From Enoplolaimus lenunculus (Eukaryota > Nematoda > Enoplea > Enoplida > Thoracostomopsidae): a stretch of DNA of 64,000 nt. This document shows, one piece after another, positions 46,537 through 58,434 of the stretch. Position 1 is the first letter of the stretch. The number at the start of each line of letters is the position of its first letter. The DNA is taken from positions 1 through 64,000 of the forward strand of contig JASANG010002422.1 of NCBI GenBank assembly GCA_030248215.1, read 5' to 3'. The position numbers were made by a program, and so were the translations under genes. The notes under the pieces were generated by a model that was not told the origin of the DNA, made no database searches, and was given only the letters and a program-made list of their open reading frames with translations.

Positions 46537-46806
46537 TTAACCCTTTCTCACATGAATATTTGCAATTTCACATGAGATGTAATTTCAAGCTGAGATTCGA
46601 ACCTCAGTCTTACGGGTGGGAGGCGTTTACGATGACCACTGAGCTATAGGAGCTTGACGCTCGAGCCCGAGGAGGCTCTCACGTCTTGTGGAAGGTTTAC
46701 ACTACGCATATATGTTATAAATGTTAAACACTGCTCACAGTGTGTGTATTGCTCGTACATTATTGTATTTAGTTGCTCATAGTATACTCTATGAGTGAAA
46801 GGGTTA
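46537..46806 (-). mobile_element. S2 complete copy
   Basis: Same structure and length (270 bp) as the copy at 29366-29636, about 94% alike by eye, so recently active. TTAACCCTTTCTCACATG and ATGAGTGAAAGGGTTAA ends. Confidence 0.9.
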
Positions 46807-46858
46807 AAGTTTTTGTACAAAAATTATAGCTTGTCCTCATGGCAAATGTATATAATTA

Positions 46859-47154
46859 AGCCATATTCACACGTGCAAGTTTTTGCAGCAAAAACTTGCA
46901 CGGGCAACTTGCCTGTGCAACTTGGTCACAGAGCAGCTTTGTAGTTTTTGCAGCTGCAAATTATTCACTGGAATTCATGCTATTTATTTTAATTCGCTCC
47001 TGTGAATGCAGTTGCATGTCGCTTGATTTTCTTGCACCTGCAGTTTGTTTTCTCAATCGAAGTGTTCTTTTAAAAATACTTGCAGCTGCAAGTATTTTGT
47101 GCAAGTTTCAGCTGCGAATCCTTGCTGCAAAAATTTGCACGTGTGAATGGGGCT
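46859..47154. mobile_element. M: PIF/Harbinger-like MITE, AGCC-ATTCACACGTGCAA ends
   Basis: 296 bp with inverted ends of about 30 bp (CACACGTGCAA plus TTTTTGCAGCA). It is flanked by TTA on both sides, the 3-bp duplication typical of PIF/Harbinger. The interior is rich in TGCAGCTGCAA palindromes. Confidence 0.82.
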
Positions 47155-47157
47155 TTA

Positions 47158-47292
47158 CGTATTTTGGGCGACGTTCCAGCATTTGTTCTTAGAACAGAAA
47201 CGTGATCGTTCTGCGAACACAAAATTTGCATGCAGATTGTTGTGCTTTTGCTAACTTTTGCGTATTGCACAAAGCCAACCGACTAGCAATAG
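47158..47292 (+). repeat. Dispersed repeat N, copy 1
   Basis: Shares order and sequence with 61738-61890 (ACGTATTTTG, CACGTGATTG-like, TGTGCTTT, GCGCATTGCGCAAAGC, CCGACTAG). No clear ends. Confidence 0.7.
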
Positions 47293-47393
47293 TTAAACAA
47301 AGTCTAAAACCGTAATAGGCTAACATGCTGTCATCTTTGTACGGTGTACAGGTTAAGTGAAAATTAGTCTTAACGTAGAAAATAGCTGGTAAC

Positions 47394-47563
47394 CGGACCC
47401 GTAGCCAAGGGTGGGGCGAGGGGGGATCAGCCTTCCTGGAAAAATTATTTAGACCCCCTAGAAAGTGTTCAACCTTGCTAGATGTAACTCGTTGAAATCC
47501 CTTTAATTCCCCTCCTGAAAAATGGTTTAGCCACCCTAGCAAGGTGAGCTGGATTCCAGCCTG
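47394..47563 (+). mobile_element. C family copy 19
   Basis: CGGACCCGTAGCC to GAGCTGGATTCCAGCCTG. Confidence 0.88.
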
Positions 47564-47592
47564 GGCACAACTTATTTAAATAAACTGATAAT

Positions 47593-47775
47593 TTAACCCT
47601 TTATCACATGAATATTTTCTATTTCATCTGAGACCTACTTTTACGCTAGGATTCGAACTCCAGTGACTGGAGTGGGAGGCGTATACCATCACCACTCAGC
47701 TATAGGAGCTTGACGCTCGAGCCCGAGGAGACTCTCACGTCTTGTGATGATTTAGTACTATGCATACATGTTGCA
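47593..47775 (-). mobile_element. S2 copy, one end missing
   Basis: TTAACCCTTTATCACATG end and minus-strand tRNA-like module 47646-47715; stops after ACTATGCATACATGTTGC. Confidence 0.82.
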
Positions 47776-47930
47776 ATTGTTTGCTTACATCGCTAGCTGG
47801 CAAACATTTAGCAGTAAAAATCAAACTAAGCTATTATATAGGCTGTAGGCAATTTTAATCATTGGAAGATTAACTCTGACAAATAGGTCAGTTCCATTTT
47901 GGCCCAAATCCACAACTCTAGCCATCAACA

Positions 47931-48130
47931 CTAGCGGATAATGACAAAAGGCAGGGGGTGGGGGTGTACGCATCGTCGTCAGAACTTATTTGTATGATAA
48001 ATTGGTAAGGTCCCTGCCATACAATTGTTTCCGCCTCAGGAAATTGCCACATATATAGCATAGAGTAAAAATTGCGTTTCATAACTTTTGCCCGACCCGG
48101 CGACAATTTCTAGATCCACCGTCAGCTAGT
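47931..48130. mobile_element. G family copy
   Basis: ACTAGCGGATAATG on the left and ATCCACCGTCAGCTAGT on the right. Confidence 0.75.
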
Positions 48131-49065
48131 ACGCAACAGTCGTCTTGTGTTTTAACAACGATGCTTTATAAGGCTTTGATGGTTAATGTTTTTCCCATTT
48201 GAACTTAAATATTAACTCTGATAGGGGACTTGTGTAATTTAGCGTATGAAACTCGTTTAAATCTGACCGGTGCTCGGACCAGGGACGGGGTCACGGTTGC
48301 ATTCCGTAACGGTGTACCCTCATGTAAATATTTGTACCGATGTCATCTCGATATCATACGCTAGTGAGGAAAAATAATATCTTTGACGACCCAGAAGATT
48401 GATATAAACCTTGCAAAAGTGTCTACTATCAATAGACCAGAAATATTGGGCGGGGGGATATATTCTCACCTGTCACTCGTTGTGCCACCCCCCCCCCCCC
48501 CGTTGCATTTTAGATTATCAAAAACTGTCCAAATATTAGCTTAAACTCTGACTTATTTTGTGTTTTTTTTTTGTTTCTTTCGTTGTTGGCTCAACGAAAA
48601 GCTTTCAGTTTAATTAATGAAGTTGGCAATTTTCATGAAACGATATTCGATATACAGACAGGGGGGGGGGACAGGGGTGTCATGATTTTAGCTCAATTGT
48701 TGAAACGGTAACAGTGCTTAATTTTCCCACCTTCGCGAATTTTCGGGGGTCATATCCCTTGTATACCCGGTTTGTCTACCACCGCTGATGTGGTATTCTA
48801 TGTTCTTTGACGAATTTAATTCGTTGTATAGCTGTAGTTTGAAAATTTTAAAGTTAGAAATTAATGAATTTTTAATTTGACTCCAAATACTTTTTCTTGT
48901 TATTCTGTACACTCCTGTATACCCGGAAGTGGCAGCAACTACTTCTGGGTGGCTAAAAGCCCCGACAGGAGTCTTCGTGGGACAGGTTTCGCAAGAGGCG
49001 CAGCCATGGTTGCATTTCGGAAGGGTATAACAGTCATGTTAAAGTATGTTAAACAAGCGAGAGTA

Positions 49066-49244
49066 CGGGCCCGTAGCCAAGAGGAGGCCGGGGGGGGGGG
49101 GGGGCGGAGAGCCCCCCTGAAAAAATTTTTATCCCCCCTTAGAGAATTTTCAACCTTGCTTGTAACTCATTGGAAACCCTTGAATGCCCCTCCTGAAAAT
49201 TTTTTAGCCCCCCCTCCTAGCAAAGTGAGCTGGCTACGGGCCTG
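49066..49244 (+). mobile_element. C family copy 20, with a 15-G run
   Basis: Flanks CGAGAGTA and CGAGCGTA match at 7 of 8. Contains a run of 15 G at 49090-49104. Confidence 0.92.
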
Positions 49245-49699
49245 CGAGCGTAGCGAGTGAGAAAAATTTGTCACCTCTTGGATACAACAGATTAATCTCT
49301 GTATAAAGAGTCCTATTTATCGTATCTTCAAGAGTAGACACGGAATATCGCTCTGTCATCCCCCCGTTCCTTGAATACACCTCTGACCCCTGTCATAAAA
49401 CCGTTTTTTTATTCCATCTCTCAATAAATTTTTTGACAACTCAATTTTAAATTCTTCAAAATTCATACTTTTAAAAACGTTAATTAATATTGGAAACAGT
49501 TGCTTATTGGTTGATTATCTGAATCAACTCATCTGATGACATAACAACAATTTGGTCCTGAGTGTTAAATCGCATAAGACCAATTGCGCCAGGAATTTTT
49601 TGCCTTCTGTCGCTGAAAATTTCTGACTTCACTAGTAACTTATGGGAAGTCCTTGGATCACTATTGCCTCCTTTAGGATTGTGTGACGTTTTCCCCGTT

Positions 49700-49874
49700 G
49701 GCCCATTTAAATATCAGGCGCGGAACGTTTTTCTGTGGGACTGCAATAGACTAAGCTTAAGCTCCAGACTAATTTTTTGCTTGGCTTAGGCTTAGGCTTA
49801 GGAATACTCATTCTTACACTTACGCTTAGGAGTATGCTTATAATGCTTTTCTGCCCCTGTTCTTTACATTGGCC
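49700..49874 (+). mobile_element. TelM-B copy 8
   Basis: Both ends and a 5-unit TTAGGC core; flanks agree at only 5 of 8. Confidence 0.88.
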
Positions 49875-50457
49875 GTCCCTTTAACATACTCTAACTCTAT
49901 TACGTAGTGCCCTGGGTTTCAAATCACGTTACCCCCCATAAAAGTAAATTAATTGCAGTTGTTTAGACTACACTAAAACCTGGTGTACCTTATAAATTTA
50001 AAGTTTAAAATTTAACCGCAAACTTGGACTTTGGCTGTTGCCATTAGCTTATCAGCTGGTCGAGCGGGTGCTCCTTTATTTTAGCTGTCGGCAGCATAAA
50101 AGCGAAGCAAATATAAAAAATGACATCACCTGAAAAATAACTAAAATGACGTTTGGCTTCTTGCTCACGTCATTCGCGTCGTATATTACGTCACCGCTAG
50201 GTTTCCCACCTGGATCATGTACTGCGTCCATGACGATTGTTTTGAATATAAATTGACCTCAATTTGGAAGCTTGAAATAAATGAGAGTTGGACTTAAGTT
50301 GAAATTGAGCGTGAATTTGAGTCGTCGAGTTGAGCGTAAGCTTTGAAGTATTGTTCTCAAATGTTGAGTTATATATCGTGTTTGGAGTCATAATTAAACG
50401 TTACAAACGAGTCGTTAATGCTGGATTGCGTCTATGAGGGTAGACCGTAGAGGCGTA

Positions 50458-50655
50458 CACAAGCGGATATAGAAGGGGCTAAAATTCACTCCGGCGGATA
50501 GCGAATAGTTTGGTTTTTTGACCAAAACCCTGTAAAAAATGTAATAATTTTTCCCTGAGAATTTTTTGTAATAAAATAGTAAAGTTCTTTGCTTACCTTA
50601 CAATTTTTGCGTTTCATAACGTTTGTCAGATCGGTTTGTACCCGCCTGTGGGACA
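50458..50655. mobile_element. G family copy
   Basis: AAGCGGATATAGAAGGGG on the left; CTTACCTTACAATTTTTGCG then GTACCCGCCTG on the right. Confidence 0.72.
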
Positions 50656-51135
50656 TTTGCCGGTAAAATCGCGTTAAATGGGGAACTCTATTTTAGGTGG
50701 GAAATAATGTCCTGGCAGGTTTAAGCATAGTTAAAGCCTAAGCCTTAGTTTAAGTATTTTCGTGGGTGGAAGTGTACAAGTTCTAAAGAAATTAAAAATT
50801 TAATTTCTTACAAAAATTTGAATTTTTGAAAATTAAAATTTTTGCAAACAAAAATTCAATTTTCAATGTTTTTGTGTATTTTGTGTTTGCGCCATCTCAA
50901 TTCACTTGAGAGGTCCTTGCTGACGTTTGAACCAAAATGCTAAATCAACCTTTTGGTGTTATTCGGCTTTGCTTTTATCATTTGGCAAAACAACTTGTGT
51001 GTTGTACCTGTGAGGACTAATTATTTCACCTGTTTGAAATGTTTCTGGTTCATAAATACAATTTCTAACAATATTATCAGTCGTCGTTCGGTCTGTACAA
51101 CAGTTTCTTAATCAGCTCAACATGATAGGGGAACT

Positions 51136-51337
51136 GGCCAATGTTACTTTAAGGGGCGTAACAGTAGATTAAGCGTATTCCTAAGCCTACGCTTAAGTCT
51201 AAGCGTTGCAAGAATCTGTTCCTACGCCTAAGCCTAAGCCTAAGCCTAAGCCTAAGCAAAAAATGTAATGTCGAATCTAAACGTACTGTTTTATATACCC
51301 ACCAGAAACCTGGATGCCACTTAAAGTACCATGGGCC
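51136..51337 (-). mobile_element. TelM-A copy 9, inserted in a C element
   Basis: Complete. Flanks GGGGAACT and GGCGAACT match at 7 of 8. The host C element resumes at 51497 beyond a second insertion. Confidence 0.9.
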
Positions 51338-51345
51338 GGCGAACT

Positions 51346-51496
51346 GGTCCATGTAAAGATCAGGAGTGGAACGTTTTTTCTGCGAACCTGCCATAGAGTA
51401 AGCTCAAGCTTTAGACTGTTTTTTTTTGCTTTGGCTTAGGTTTAGGCTTAGAATTATGTTTATACTACTGTTACCAGCCTGTTATATACATTGGCC
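51346..51496 (+). mobile_element. TelM-B copy 9, back to back with TelM-A copy 9
   Basis: Begins 9 bp after TelM-A copy 9 ends, so the GGCGAACT between them serves as flank for both. The right flank GGGAAGCT belongs to the C element that hosts them. Confidence 0.87.
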
Positions 51497-51601
51497 GGGA
51501 AGCTGAACAATTTTCAAGAAAGGCATGCAAGGATTTCAGATGACTTACAAGTGAGGTTGATAACTTTCATTGGGGGGGCAAAACTATTTTGTCCAATTTC
51601 A

Positions 51602-51690
51602 ATCCGTATTTAGGTTTAGGCTCAGGGGAAGGTTTGTGCAAACGTTACATAAGTACGCCTAAGGCTTTGCCTAAACCTAAACCATAATTA
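51602..51690 (+). repeat. Degenerate telomere-like inverted pair
   Basis: TTAGGTTTAGGCTCAGG faces CCTAAGGCTTTGCCTAAACC about 50 bp later, forming a weak inverted repeat. Confidence 0.55.
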
Positions 51691-51968
51691 TGTTGAAAGT
51701 GTACTAGGCTTGTTCTGGTTATGGGCTTCTAGCAAATATTTTGCAACAGAATAGTCCTCCGTTAAGGTCTCGTAGCATACAGTAGTTACAGGGTAGTAAC
51801 AAATGTTCGGATTCGGCAAAAAATTTGACGGTTCAGATTCAGATTCGGCAAATTAGCAATGGATTCGTTCAAATTGTGGATTCGATACTGTATTTTGTTC
51901 TACAATTGTGTTGTTGTGTGTCAAACTTTTCTTATCAAATTTACGACGTTATGAAATATTAATATATT

Positions 51969-52334
51969 GGCTGGGTTTCTGAAACCCTATTTAAGTATAA
52001 CTTAATACTTGAGTTCACGCTAAGTAATTACTTAACCATTTTGTCGTTTTCAAAAGCGTACATAGCTAAGTAAATACTTAGATCGCTGAGTACATTTGAT
52101 ATATTACAAATTAACCGTTCAGGCACACTAACCTTTGTTTCATTGAAATTGTATACTCATGTGGTCTCCTTTATGTACAGCAAAACTATTACTTTCTTGT
52201 AACGATAATGGCTCACATTCGGCGTTTATTTATTTTTGCTCGAAAATGTAAGTACTTACTTAAATTGGCCGATTTAAGCAATTACTTAAGTATGACTTAA
52301 GCAAATATATAAGTACGATTTTAGAAATCCAGCC
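51969..52334. mobile_element. F family complete copy
   Basis: 366 bp, GGCTGGGTTTCTGAAACCC to AGAAATCCAGCC. Flanked by ATT on both sides, a possible 3-bp duplication (PIF/Harbinger-like). Interior of TACTTAAGTA palindromes. Confidence 0.87.
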
Positions 52335-52781
52335 ATTGTTTCCTGTTTAAGACTATGATTATGCAAAGAAAATTGATTATTTTAAGACATTAATTTTGTC
52401 AAATTGCACGCTATTTTTTAACTTCTTTTTACAATTTATTCGACGTCAAAAAATTACAATATTTTAAACATGGGCTGAACGCTGTTTGAAAGGATAGTTT
52501 GTTTACATTTTAAGACATTAATTGTATCGAATTTAGCACAAATTAATATTTTGAAAAATTTTGTACCTGAAATCTATGTGCAACACTAATTGTGTGGTTT
52601 CAATATTGTGTCTAAATTCACACAGCGCGTTTGTTTTAGCGAAAATTTTCCAGATTAACAATCTTCAATAGGAATTTTCTTTCAGTTGTTTGATTATTCA
52701 CTAATTTTCAAACAATTAACCGATTTTGTGCGTTGCATTCTTGAAATTCAAACAAAGTTCGTTTTTGTACATTTCTTAAGC

Positions 52782-52838
52782 CGGATACGGATATCAATTT
52801 TGTGTCGCATAACGAACCGGATATCCAGTCACACCCCG
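52782..52838. mobile_element. J family fragment
   Basis: GCCGGATACGGATATCA and GAACCGGATATCCAGTCACA. Confidence 0.65.
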
Positions 52839-52872
52839 GGTACAGATGCTTTTAACGAGAATTACGTCTAAA

Positions 52873-53035
52873 CGAACTCGTAGCAATAAGCGTTTAGCCG
52901 AACTCTTGAAACAATTTCGGCCGACCCTGGGAAATTTTCAACCTTGCTTGTAAACTCAGCGAAAACCCTTGTATGCCTCTCGTGAAAAAATGTTTAGCTC
53001 GCTGCTAGCAAAGTGAGCTAGCTACCGGTAGTCTG
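52873..53035 (+). mobile_element. C family copy 22
   Basis: CGAACTCGTAGC to GAGCTAGCTACCGGTAGTCTG region; CAACCTTGCTTGTAAACTCA landmark. Confidence 0.78.
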
Positions 53036-53569
53036 TGTCAAAATAGTTTAAAAATATATACACATTGTGTAATATTTAACATAGTTTGTTATGTATATGA
53101 TTTTTGAGCTATTGTTGCTATGAGCCATATCGAAAGAAAAGACCTCGAAAATACACAACATTCAAGTCTTTCGTGTTTGTTTTATAGCTAAAATGAGGTT
53201 CTTACCTCATGTATAAGGTATTAATATACATATATATTATCATCTATGTGTGCCATGTATAACAAGGGATTATACTCGCAAACAAAGGTTCCGCCTATTC
53301 AGACAACACACAAGGCCGAAGTAATAAGATCCTTTTGATGAACCGCCTATGCTTTATATATACATACATACATACATAATACACACATGTAATATTACAG
53401 TGTTGCATGGGATGTAGGTAGGATTTTAAAAATGGGGCGTGGGTCCATACTGAGAATCAATGGGTAATACAATCTTAAACGGGGTTTTGACGTCTCTGTT
53501 TTTTGGTTCCACCCATAGGGCCGCAGTCAGTGCTTCCAGTGCACATGATAATAACTTCGAGTTAAAGCA

Positions 53570-53740
53570 CGCCCGTAGCTATAGCTCATCTTGCTAGTGG
53601 AGCAGGCAAAGAATTTTTCAGAAGGGGCATTCAAAGGTTTTCAATGAATTTCAAGCAAAGTTGAAAATTTTCTAAGGGGTCAAAATTTTCCAGGGGGGGG
53701 GCTGAGCCGTCCCCGTGGCTCCCCTTGTCGGCGGGCCCGA
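53570..53740 (-). mobile_element. C family copy 23
   Basis: CGCCCGTAGCTATAGCTCATC to TTGTCGGCGGGCCCG region. Confidence 0.86.
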
Positions 53741-54866
53741 GTGAAACATTGTTATGAACGAATTGGCGCGAGCGACGATAATTTTATTCGATTCGAAGAA
53801 TTCAAAAGTTTATTCTAAACAATTGATATTTTTGTCGTCTCTTCAGAAATTTTACACCCCCCGGCGACGTAATTCTCCCCCCCCCCCTATGCCCGCGTTG
53901 TATACACCCCTGATAAATGTACTACTATATGCTTTGTGCCCGAAAATGGGTTTTTTTCTATTTTTTATATATATTTCTATTTCTTTTTATTGTATAATGC
54001 TAAAAAAGGCTAATGCGAATAAGATAAACACAATTATTGCGAATTATACACCATATATCGATGTATTAGTTTCTGACATTAAGGCACGGTGTTAGATTGG
54101 GATACTAAGCTTATACAAAGGAAAGGGGGTCAATGGAGATATATCCCCTCCAAAAATTACTTCAGAAACGAGAAAAAATAGACTTGGCTTTAGAATAGTT
54201 TGTTGGATCCTGGTCTTAAAAGGGTTCTCAGTCGCTACGCTCAATTGCAAAAACATTAATGGTCAGTTTGTACCCTAGAAAACACAGCCCCTAAAGTTGA
54301 GGTAAAAATTATTGACAGGACAAACGGGGGAATGAAATATACCCCTCCCCCCGAAAAGTTCACATCGCGGTGACAACGAACACCATATGCTACTGCTTGA
54401 GCCCCTAAAATTGAGGTAAAATTATCGACAGGGCAAACGGGGGTATGAAATATATCTCCCCCCTCTGAAAAGTAATTATTTCATATGTCGGTGACAGCTT
54501 AGACGATACGCTCCTGTCTCTGGTGTTTAATGAATGAGGCATGTAATGCAATTTACCAGGGTCGTAGCTTATAGTTTAGACAGTACTTCATGAATTATAG
54601 ACGTTTGTGAGCGAACGTAGCGAGCGACAAACTTTGTTTTGTAATTCGTATTCATTCTAAGCCGACCAGTGAAATTTGTCACATATCAAGAAAGTTTGGG
54701 GGGTGCGCTATCTGTACCCCTGAAGCTTATACAGGTTTTAGGTGGTAATCACCAAGAATATATTCTGTGCTATTTTGCTATATTTATAATGTGATACCTA
54801 GTGTTGAACCAATACGGTAAAATAATGATATATACTGATATTTCCATATCGATACCGCTAGCGGAC

Positions 54867-55012
54867 CAAGAGGGGAGACGGGTGGCGTGCGCTCCACCCC
54901 CGTCAGAATTTTTTTGTGTAAAAATGATAGGGTCCCTACCTTACAATTTTTGCGTTTTATAACATTTGGCAGCCCGCCCTCCCGTCAAAATTTTTTCGAT
55001 CCGCCACTGATC
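54867..55012. mobile_element. G family copy
   Basis: CTAGCGGACCAAGAGGGG to TCGATCCGCCACTG. Confidence 0.82.
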
Positions 55013-55189
55013 GATACTTGAATTTTACACCAATCAAATATGAGGCTCGTAATTCGGCCGCTTTTGGCAGACTGGGTCCGTGACTCCCTTCTGTCTCTCC
55101 CATACGTCTTTCCAATTGACCTACCCCCACTGTCTTGTGCCAAAGTAAAATTGAAGCGAGGTTTAACTTCGCAGATGAATTGCAGGTTG

Positions 55190-55273
55190 GTATAGCATAC
55201 CTACGCCTGAACTTAAGCTTACTGTATTACAATCGCACGGCAAAACGATCCGCCCCTGATCTTTACATGGGCC
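55190..55273 (-). mobile_element. TelM-B copy 10 (right half)
   Basis: Retains AACTTAAGCTTACTGTATT and CGCCCCTGATCTTTACATGG; the other half is missing. Confidence 0.8.
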
Positions 55274-56137
55274 AAATTTTCTGAAGGCCCTTTGAATATG
55301 TGAAATATTGTAGGGACCCTTTGGATATGAGGATCTTCATCCATTGCAGCATGCGGGGGTAGGCGCTAACCAAGGCATTGTGGTCGCACTTGACTTTACG
55401 TTGGGCAAATTCTAATTCTACCCATGTGCCCATACCCGACTCGTCCCAGTGTATGAAATGTGATACAATTTAGAAAATTGAATAGATTGAACTAAAAACA
55501 TTAATGCCCTTTAGGGTTGACTTAAGAAACCCAAAATGCCATCCAAAACCAACAAACCAGAGTCAGATTTCAAAGCTGCGTTTGCGTTCAGTTCGTCTAT
55601 GTCAACTGTAAAGTTTAAGCAACTCATCTCATAGGCGACTGTTACCCCTGGATATAATGGTTTTGGCCCTTAATCTCGTAGTAGTATCTATATTCATCAT
55701 TTCTAGACGAATTCAATCGGGGGATATATCCCTAGATTACCCCCCTGTTTATACGTTTTTGTTCAGTTCAACTGTAGGATAGGATTATAGAAATTGTTAT
55801 TTGCAAATTAAAAACGTTTTAGATAGATTAGTTTTGCTTAATATTTTATATGATGACTCGAGTATGTTCGTAATGGTTCAGTTTAACGGTGATTTGAACT
55901 CGATGGACGTTGTTTACACCCAAGCAATCAGTGTAGGGTGCGCTAATTTTCAAACAGCGGGTGCCTCCCCATAAACTTCCGGGGTGGGACCCCCTTGCGA
56001 TGATTAAAATAGTTTTCAAATTTTTTGTTTAAAATCTCGTTACGGTGGCGGCATCTCTTTGAAGTAGGAGACCCCAAACTGGGGGGTATGGGGGTGGCTG
56101 CTTCGACCCTGACAGCATACACACTGTACATTATTAT

Positions 56138-56235
56138 AAGAGTCGATAAGAACTCTTTGAACAAGAGTATGCAACTAATTACTAAATGCGAAAATACAAA
56201 ATGTACCAGCGCGTGTTTAGGTTTTGGCCCTAATG
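56138..56235. mobile_element. H family left end
   Basis: ACAAGAGTATGCAACTAATT and AAAATGTACCAGCGCGTGTT only. Confidence 0.7.
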
Positions 56236-56343
56236 CGGTATTTTGGGGTAGACGTTAGTTATAGCATATAAAACAAAAGTATAAACTGCTCGACTTATGG
56301 TTTTAAATTTATTTAACACTAAAAATGCAGAGGAATGTGTCGT

Positions 56344-56596
56344 GACCAATGTAAAGAACACGGGCGGAACAGTATTATATGCATATTAAAGCCTAAGGCT
56401 AAGCGTAAGAATAAGAGTAACAATGAGCCTATTCATAAGCCTAAGCATATTTCAAAGCCTAAGCCTAAGCCCAAGCGTAACAATGAGCCTATTCATAAGC
56501 CTAAACCTAAGCCAGGCAAAAAATCTATTCTAAATCATAAGTTTACTGTATTGCACTCGCACAGAAAAACGTTCCGCCCTGATCTCTACATTGGCC
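56344..56596 (-). mobile_element. TelM-B copy 11
   Basis: Both ends (ACCAATGTAAAGAACACGGG and GATCTCTACATTGGCC). The CCTAAG core has a duplicated block (CAATGAGCCTATTCATAAGC). Confidence 0.9.
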
Positions 56597-57035
56597 GAGT
56601 GTTTAGATTTAGAACATTTTCTATATTTTTAGATGAAAAATTACTGAAAAATACGTCAAACTAAGAATTTTGGAAAAAAATTACGCAAAAATATATGCTG
56701 TTTTTGAAAAAAGAAATGCAATTCTAAAGCAATGTTTGCTCAAATCGTCAGTTATTCAAGCGTATAATAATTTTAGTACATTTTACAGTTTCGTATTTCA
56801 TTTTTGTAATCTGATTTTTAGAATGTTTTTATTACTAATTTTTAAAATAAAAACAAATATTAAAATTTTAAGGTATAAAAACATTTTACTATTTTTAATA
56901 TTTGCCAAATATTTACAGGATTTGACCGAGCATTTAAGCATTCATATTTGTTTAAGAGCAAAATTTGGTTCCTGGATCGTGTTTTCAAATGTATATAGGA
57001 TCCGGACCAGTATTCACGTCATCTACAAGGGATTT

Positions 57036-57183
57036 GGCCCATGTTACTTTAAGGGGCGTCCAGGTTTCTGGTGGGTCTATAAAACAGTAGATTTAGATTC
57101 TAAGTAGATTAAATGTTTTTGTTCAGGCTTAGGCTTAGGAATACGCTTAATCTACTGTTACACCCCTTAAAGTAACATTGGCC
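57036..57183 (+). mobile_element. TelM-A copy 10 (short)
   Basis: 148 bp with both ends and only a two-unit TTAGGC core. Flanks AGGGATTT and AGTGATTT match at 7 of 8. Confidence 0.92.
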
Positions 57184-57292
57184 AGTGATTTGGTACCTCT
57201 GCATTGCATTTTAATACTGAAAGTTGACTATTGGTTAGAAGAAATATGCAGCAAAATATTGAAAACGCGATATGTTTACAAATACGCTATCA

Positions 57293-57592
57293 CTTGCGGA
57301 TACAGAGGAGGGGCGGGGGGCGAACGCCTCCCCTTCAGAAATTTTTTGTGTTAAAATGGTATGGTCTCCCGACCTTACAATTTTTCCTCTCAGAAAATTT
57401 TTTTGTAAAAAACACAATTTTCCCTGCAGAGTTTTTGTGATCAAATGGTAAGGTCTCCCGACCTTACAAACCTTCGCTCAGAAATTTTTTGGGTAATAAA
57501 ATGATAAGGTCTCTCTACCTTACAATTTTTGCCGTTCATAACATTTGTCAACCCGCCCCCCCCAGTCAAAAATTTTTTCTATCCGCTTCTGT
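57293..57592. mobile_element. G family copy (internally triplicated)
   Basis: TTGCGGATACAGAGGAGG to CTATCCGCTTCTG; the block ATGGTAAGGTCTCCCGACC plus TTACAA occurs three to four times. Confidence 0.82.
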
Positions 57593-57742
57593 ACGCTATC
57601 TAACCACATCGTATAGATTAGGTTTTTGTTTAATTTCCGGTATTTCGTAATATTCATAACGAATCATCTATTATCATTATACAAAATTTTGTATTTCTAA
57701 CTTAACACTAAAGTTTTCTAATTTTATAAATTTTTAGTTATC

Positions 57743-57971
57743 CTGGTTAGTATTCTCAAATGTGTATAGCACCTATCACCAGTTTGTAATTTATTCGTAC
57801 AATTATATATTCCAAGCTGCAAATGGCACACTTTTGAACCGAATCCACTACAACCTGTTAACGGGTTCATCGGGTTATTTCAATAAACAAATACCGCATT
57901 TCTGGCTGCTGTAGTGTTTTTTGAATTTTGTTACTAACTGGTGATAGGTGCTACACAAATTTGAAATGACC
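57743..57971. mobile_element. E family copy
   Basis: GTATTCTCAAATGTGTATAG and ACTGGTGATAGGTGCTACAC, with an unrelated middle. Confidence 0.8.
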
Positions 57972-58277
57972 ATATTTAACATCAAATGGATTATTAAGCG
58001 CAGTTGTGAATCTGATACTTTTGTAATGGAAGGTGACCGTTTGTCTTCCTTGTCTTTCTTCAGATCCGCCAGTGCCAATCTATATAATTAAAGCTGAAAC
58101 GAGCCACATAAAGTTGCGTTCTGACATTTTTGCGAGAAATATGTTAGCGTTGGTTGCAAATATTGCAATCGCACTGCTTGGTAGAAATTATTTTTGAGTG
58201 CAATTTCAAAATTTTTTAAAAAAGCTAGAAGTATCGAGTATTAGTAAAATGTGAAATATTGGTGGGATTCTTAATTT

Positions 58278-58434
58278 GGCCTATGTTACTTTAAGGGGCG
58301 TCCAGGTTTGCGGTGGGTCAATAAAAAGGTAGCTTTAGATTCTAGATTACATTTATTGCTTAGGATCAGGCTTAGGCTTAATAGGAATACACTTAATCTA
58401 CCTACTGTTTGCGCCCCTAAAAGTAACATTGGCC
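58278..58434 (+). mobile_element. TelM-A copy 11, next to the alternative unc-13 start
   Basis: Complete, flanked by a perfect CTTAATTT duplication. It lies 76 bp upstream of the ATG at 58511. Confidence 0.93.

Larger units (their letters stand above)
51100..51601 (-). mobile_element. C family copy 21, split by TelM-A and TelM-B
   Basis: Left part ATCAGCTCAACATGATAGGG (from about 51109) and right part from 51497 (AGCTGAACAATTTTCAAG) are consecutive in the family consensus. Two MITEs occupy the gap. Confidence 0.75.

Noticed and set aside
46896-47192. 98-codon open frame rich in Cys and Leu
   Set aside because: It lies within the TTA-flanked M element, made of TGCAGCTGCAA palindromes.
56335-57107. 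Two consecutive open frames of 109 and 145 codons
   Set aside because: The first reads the CCTAAG core of a TelM-B element (KPKPKPK); the second is AT-rich and ends in a TelM-A element.
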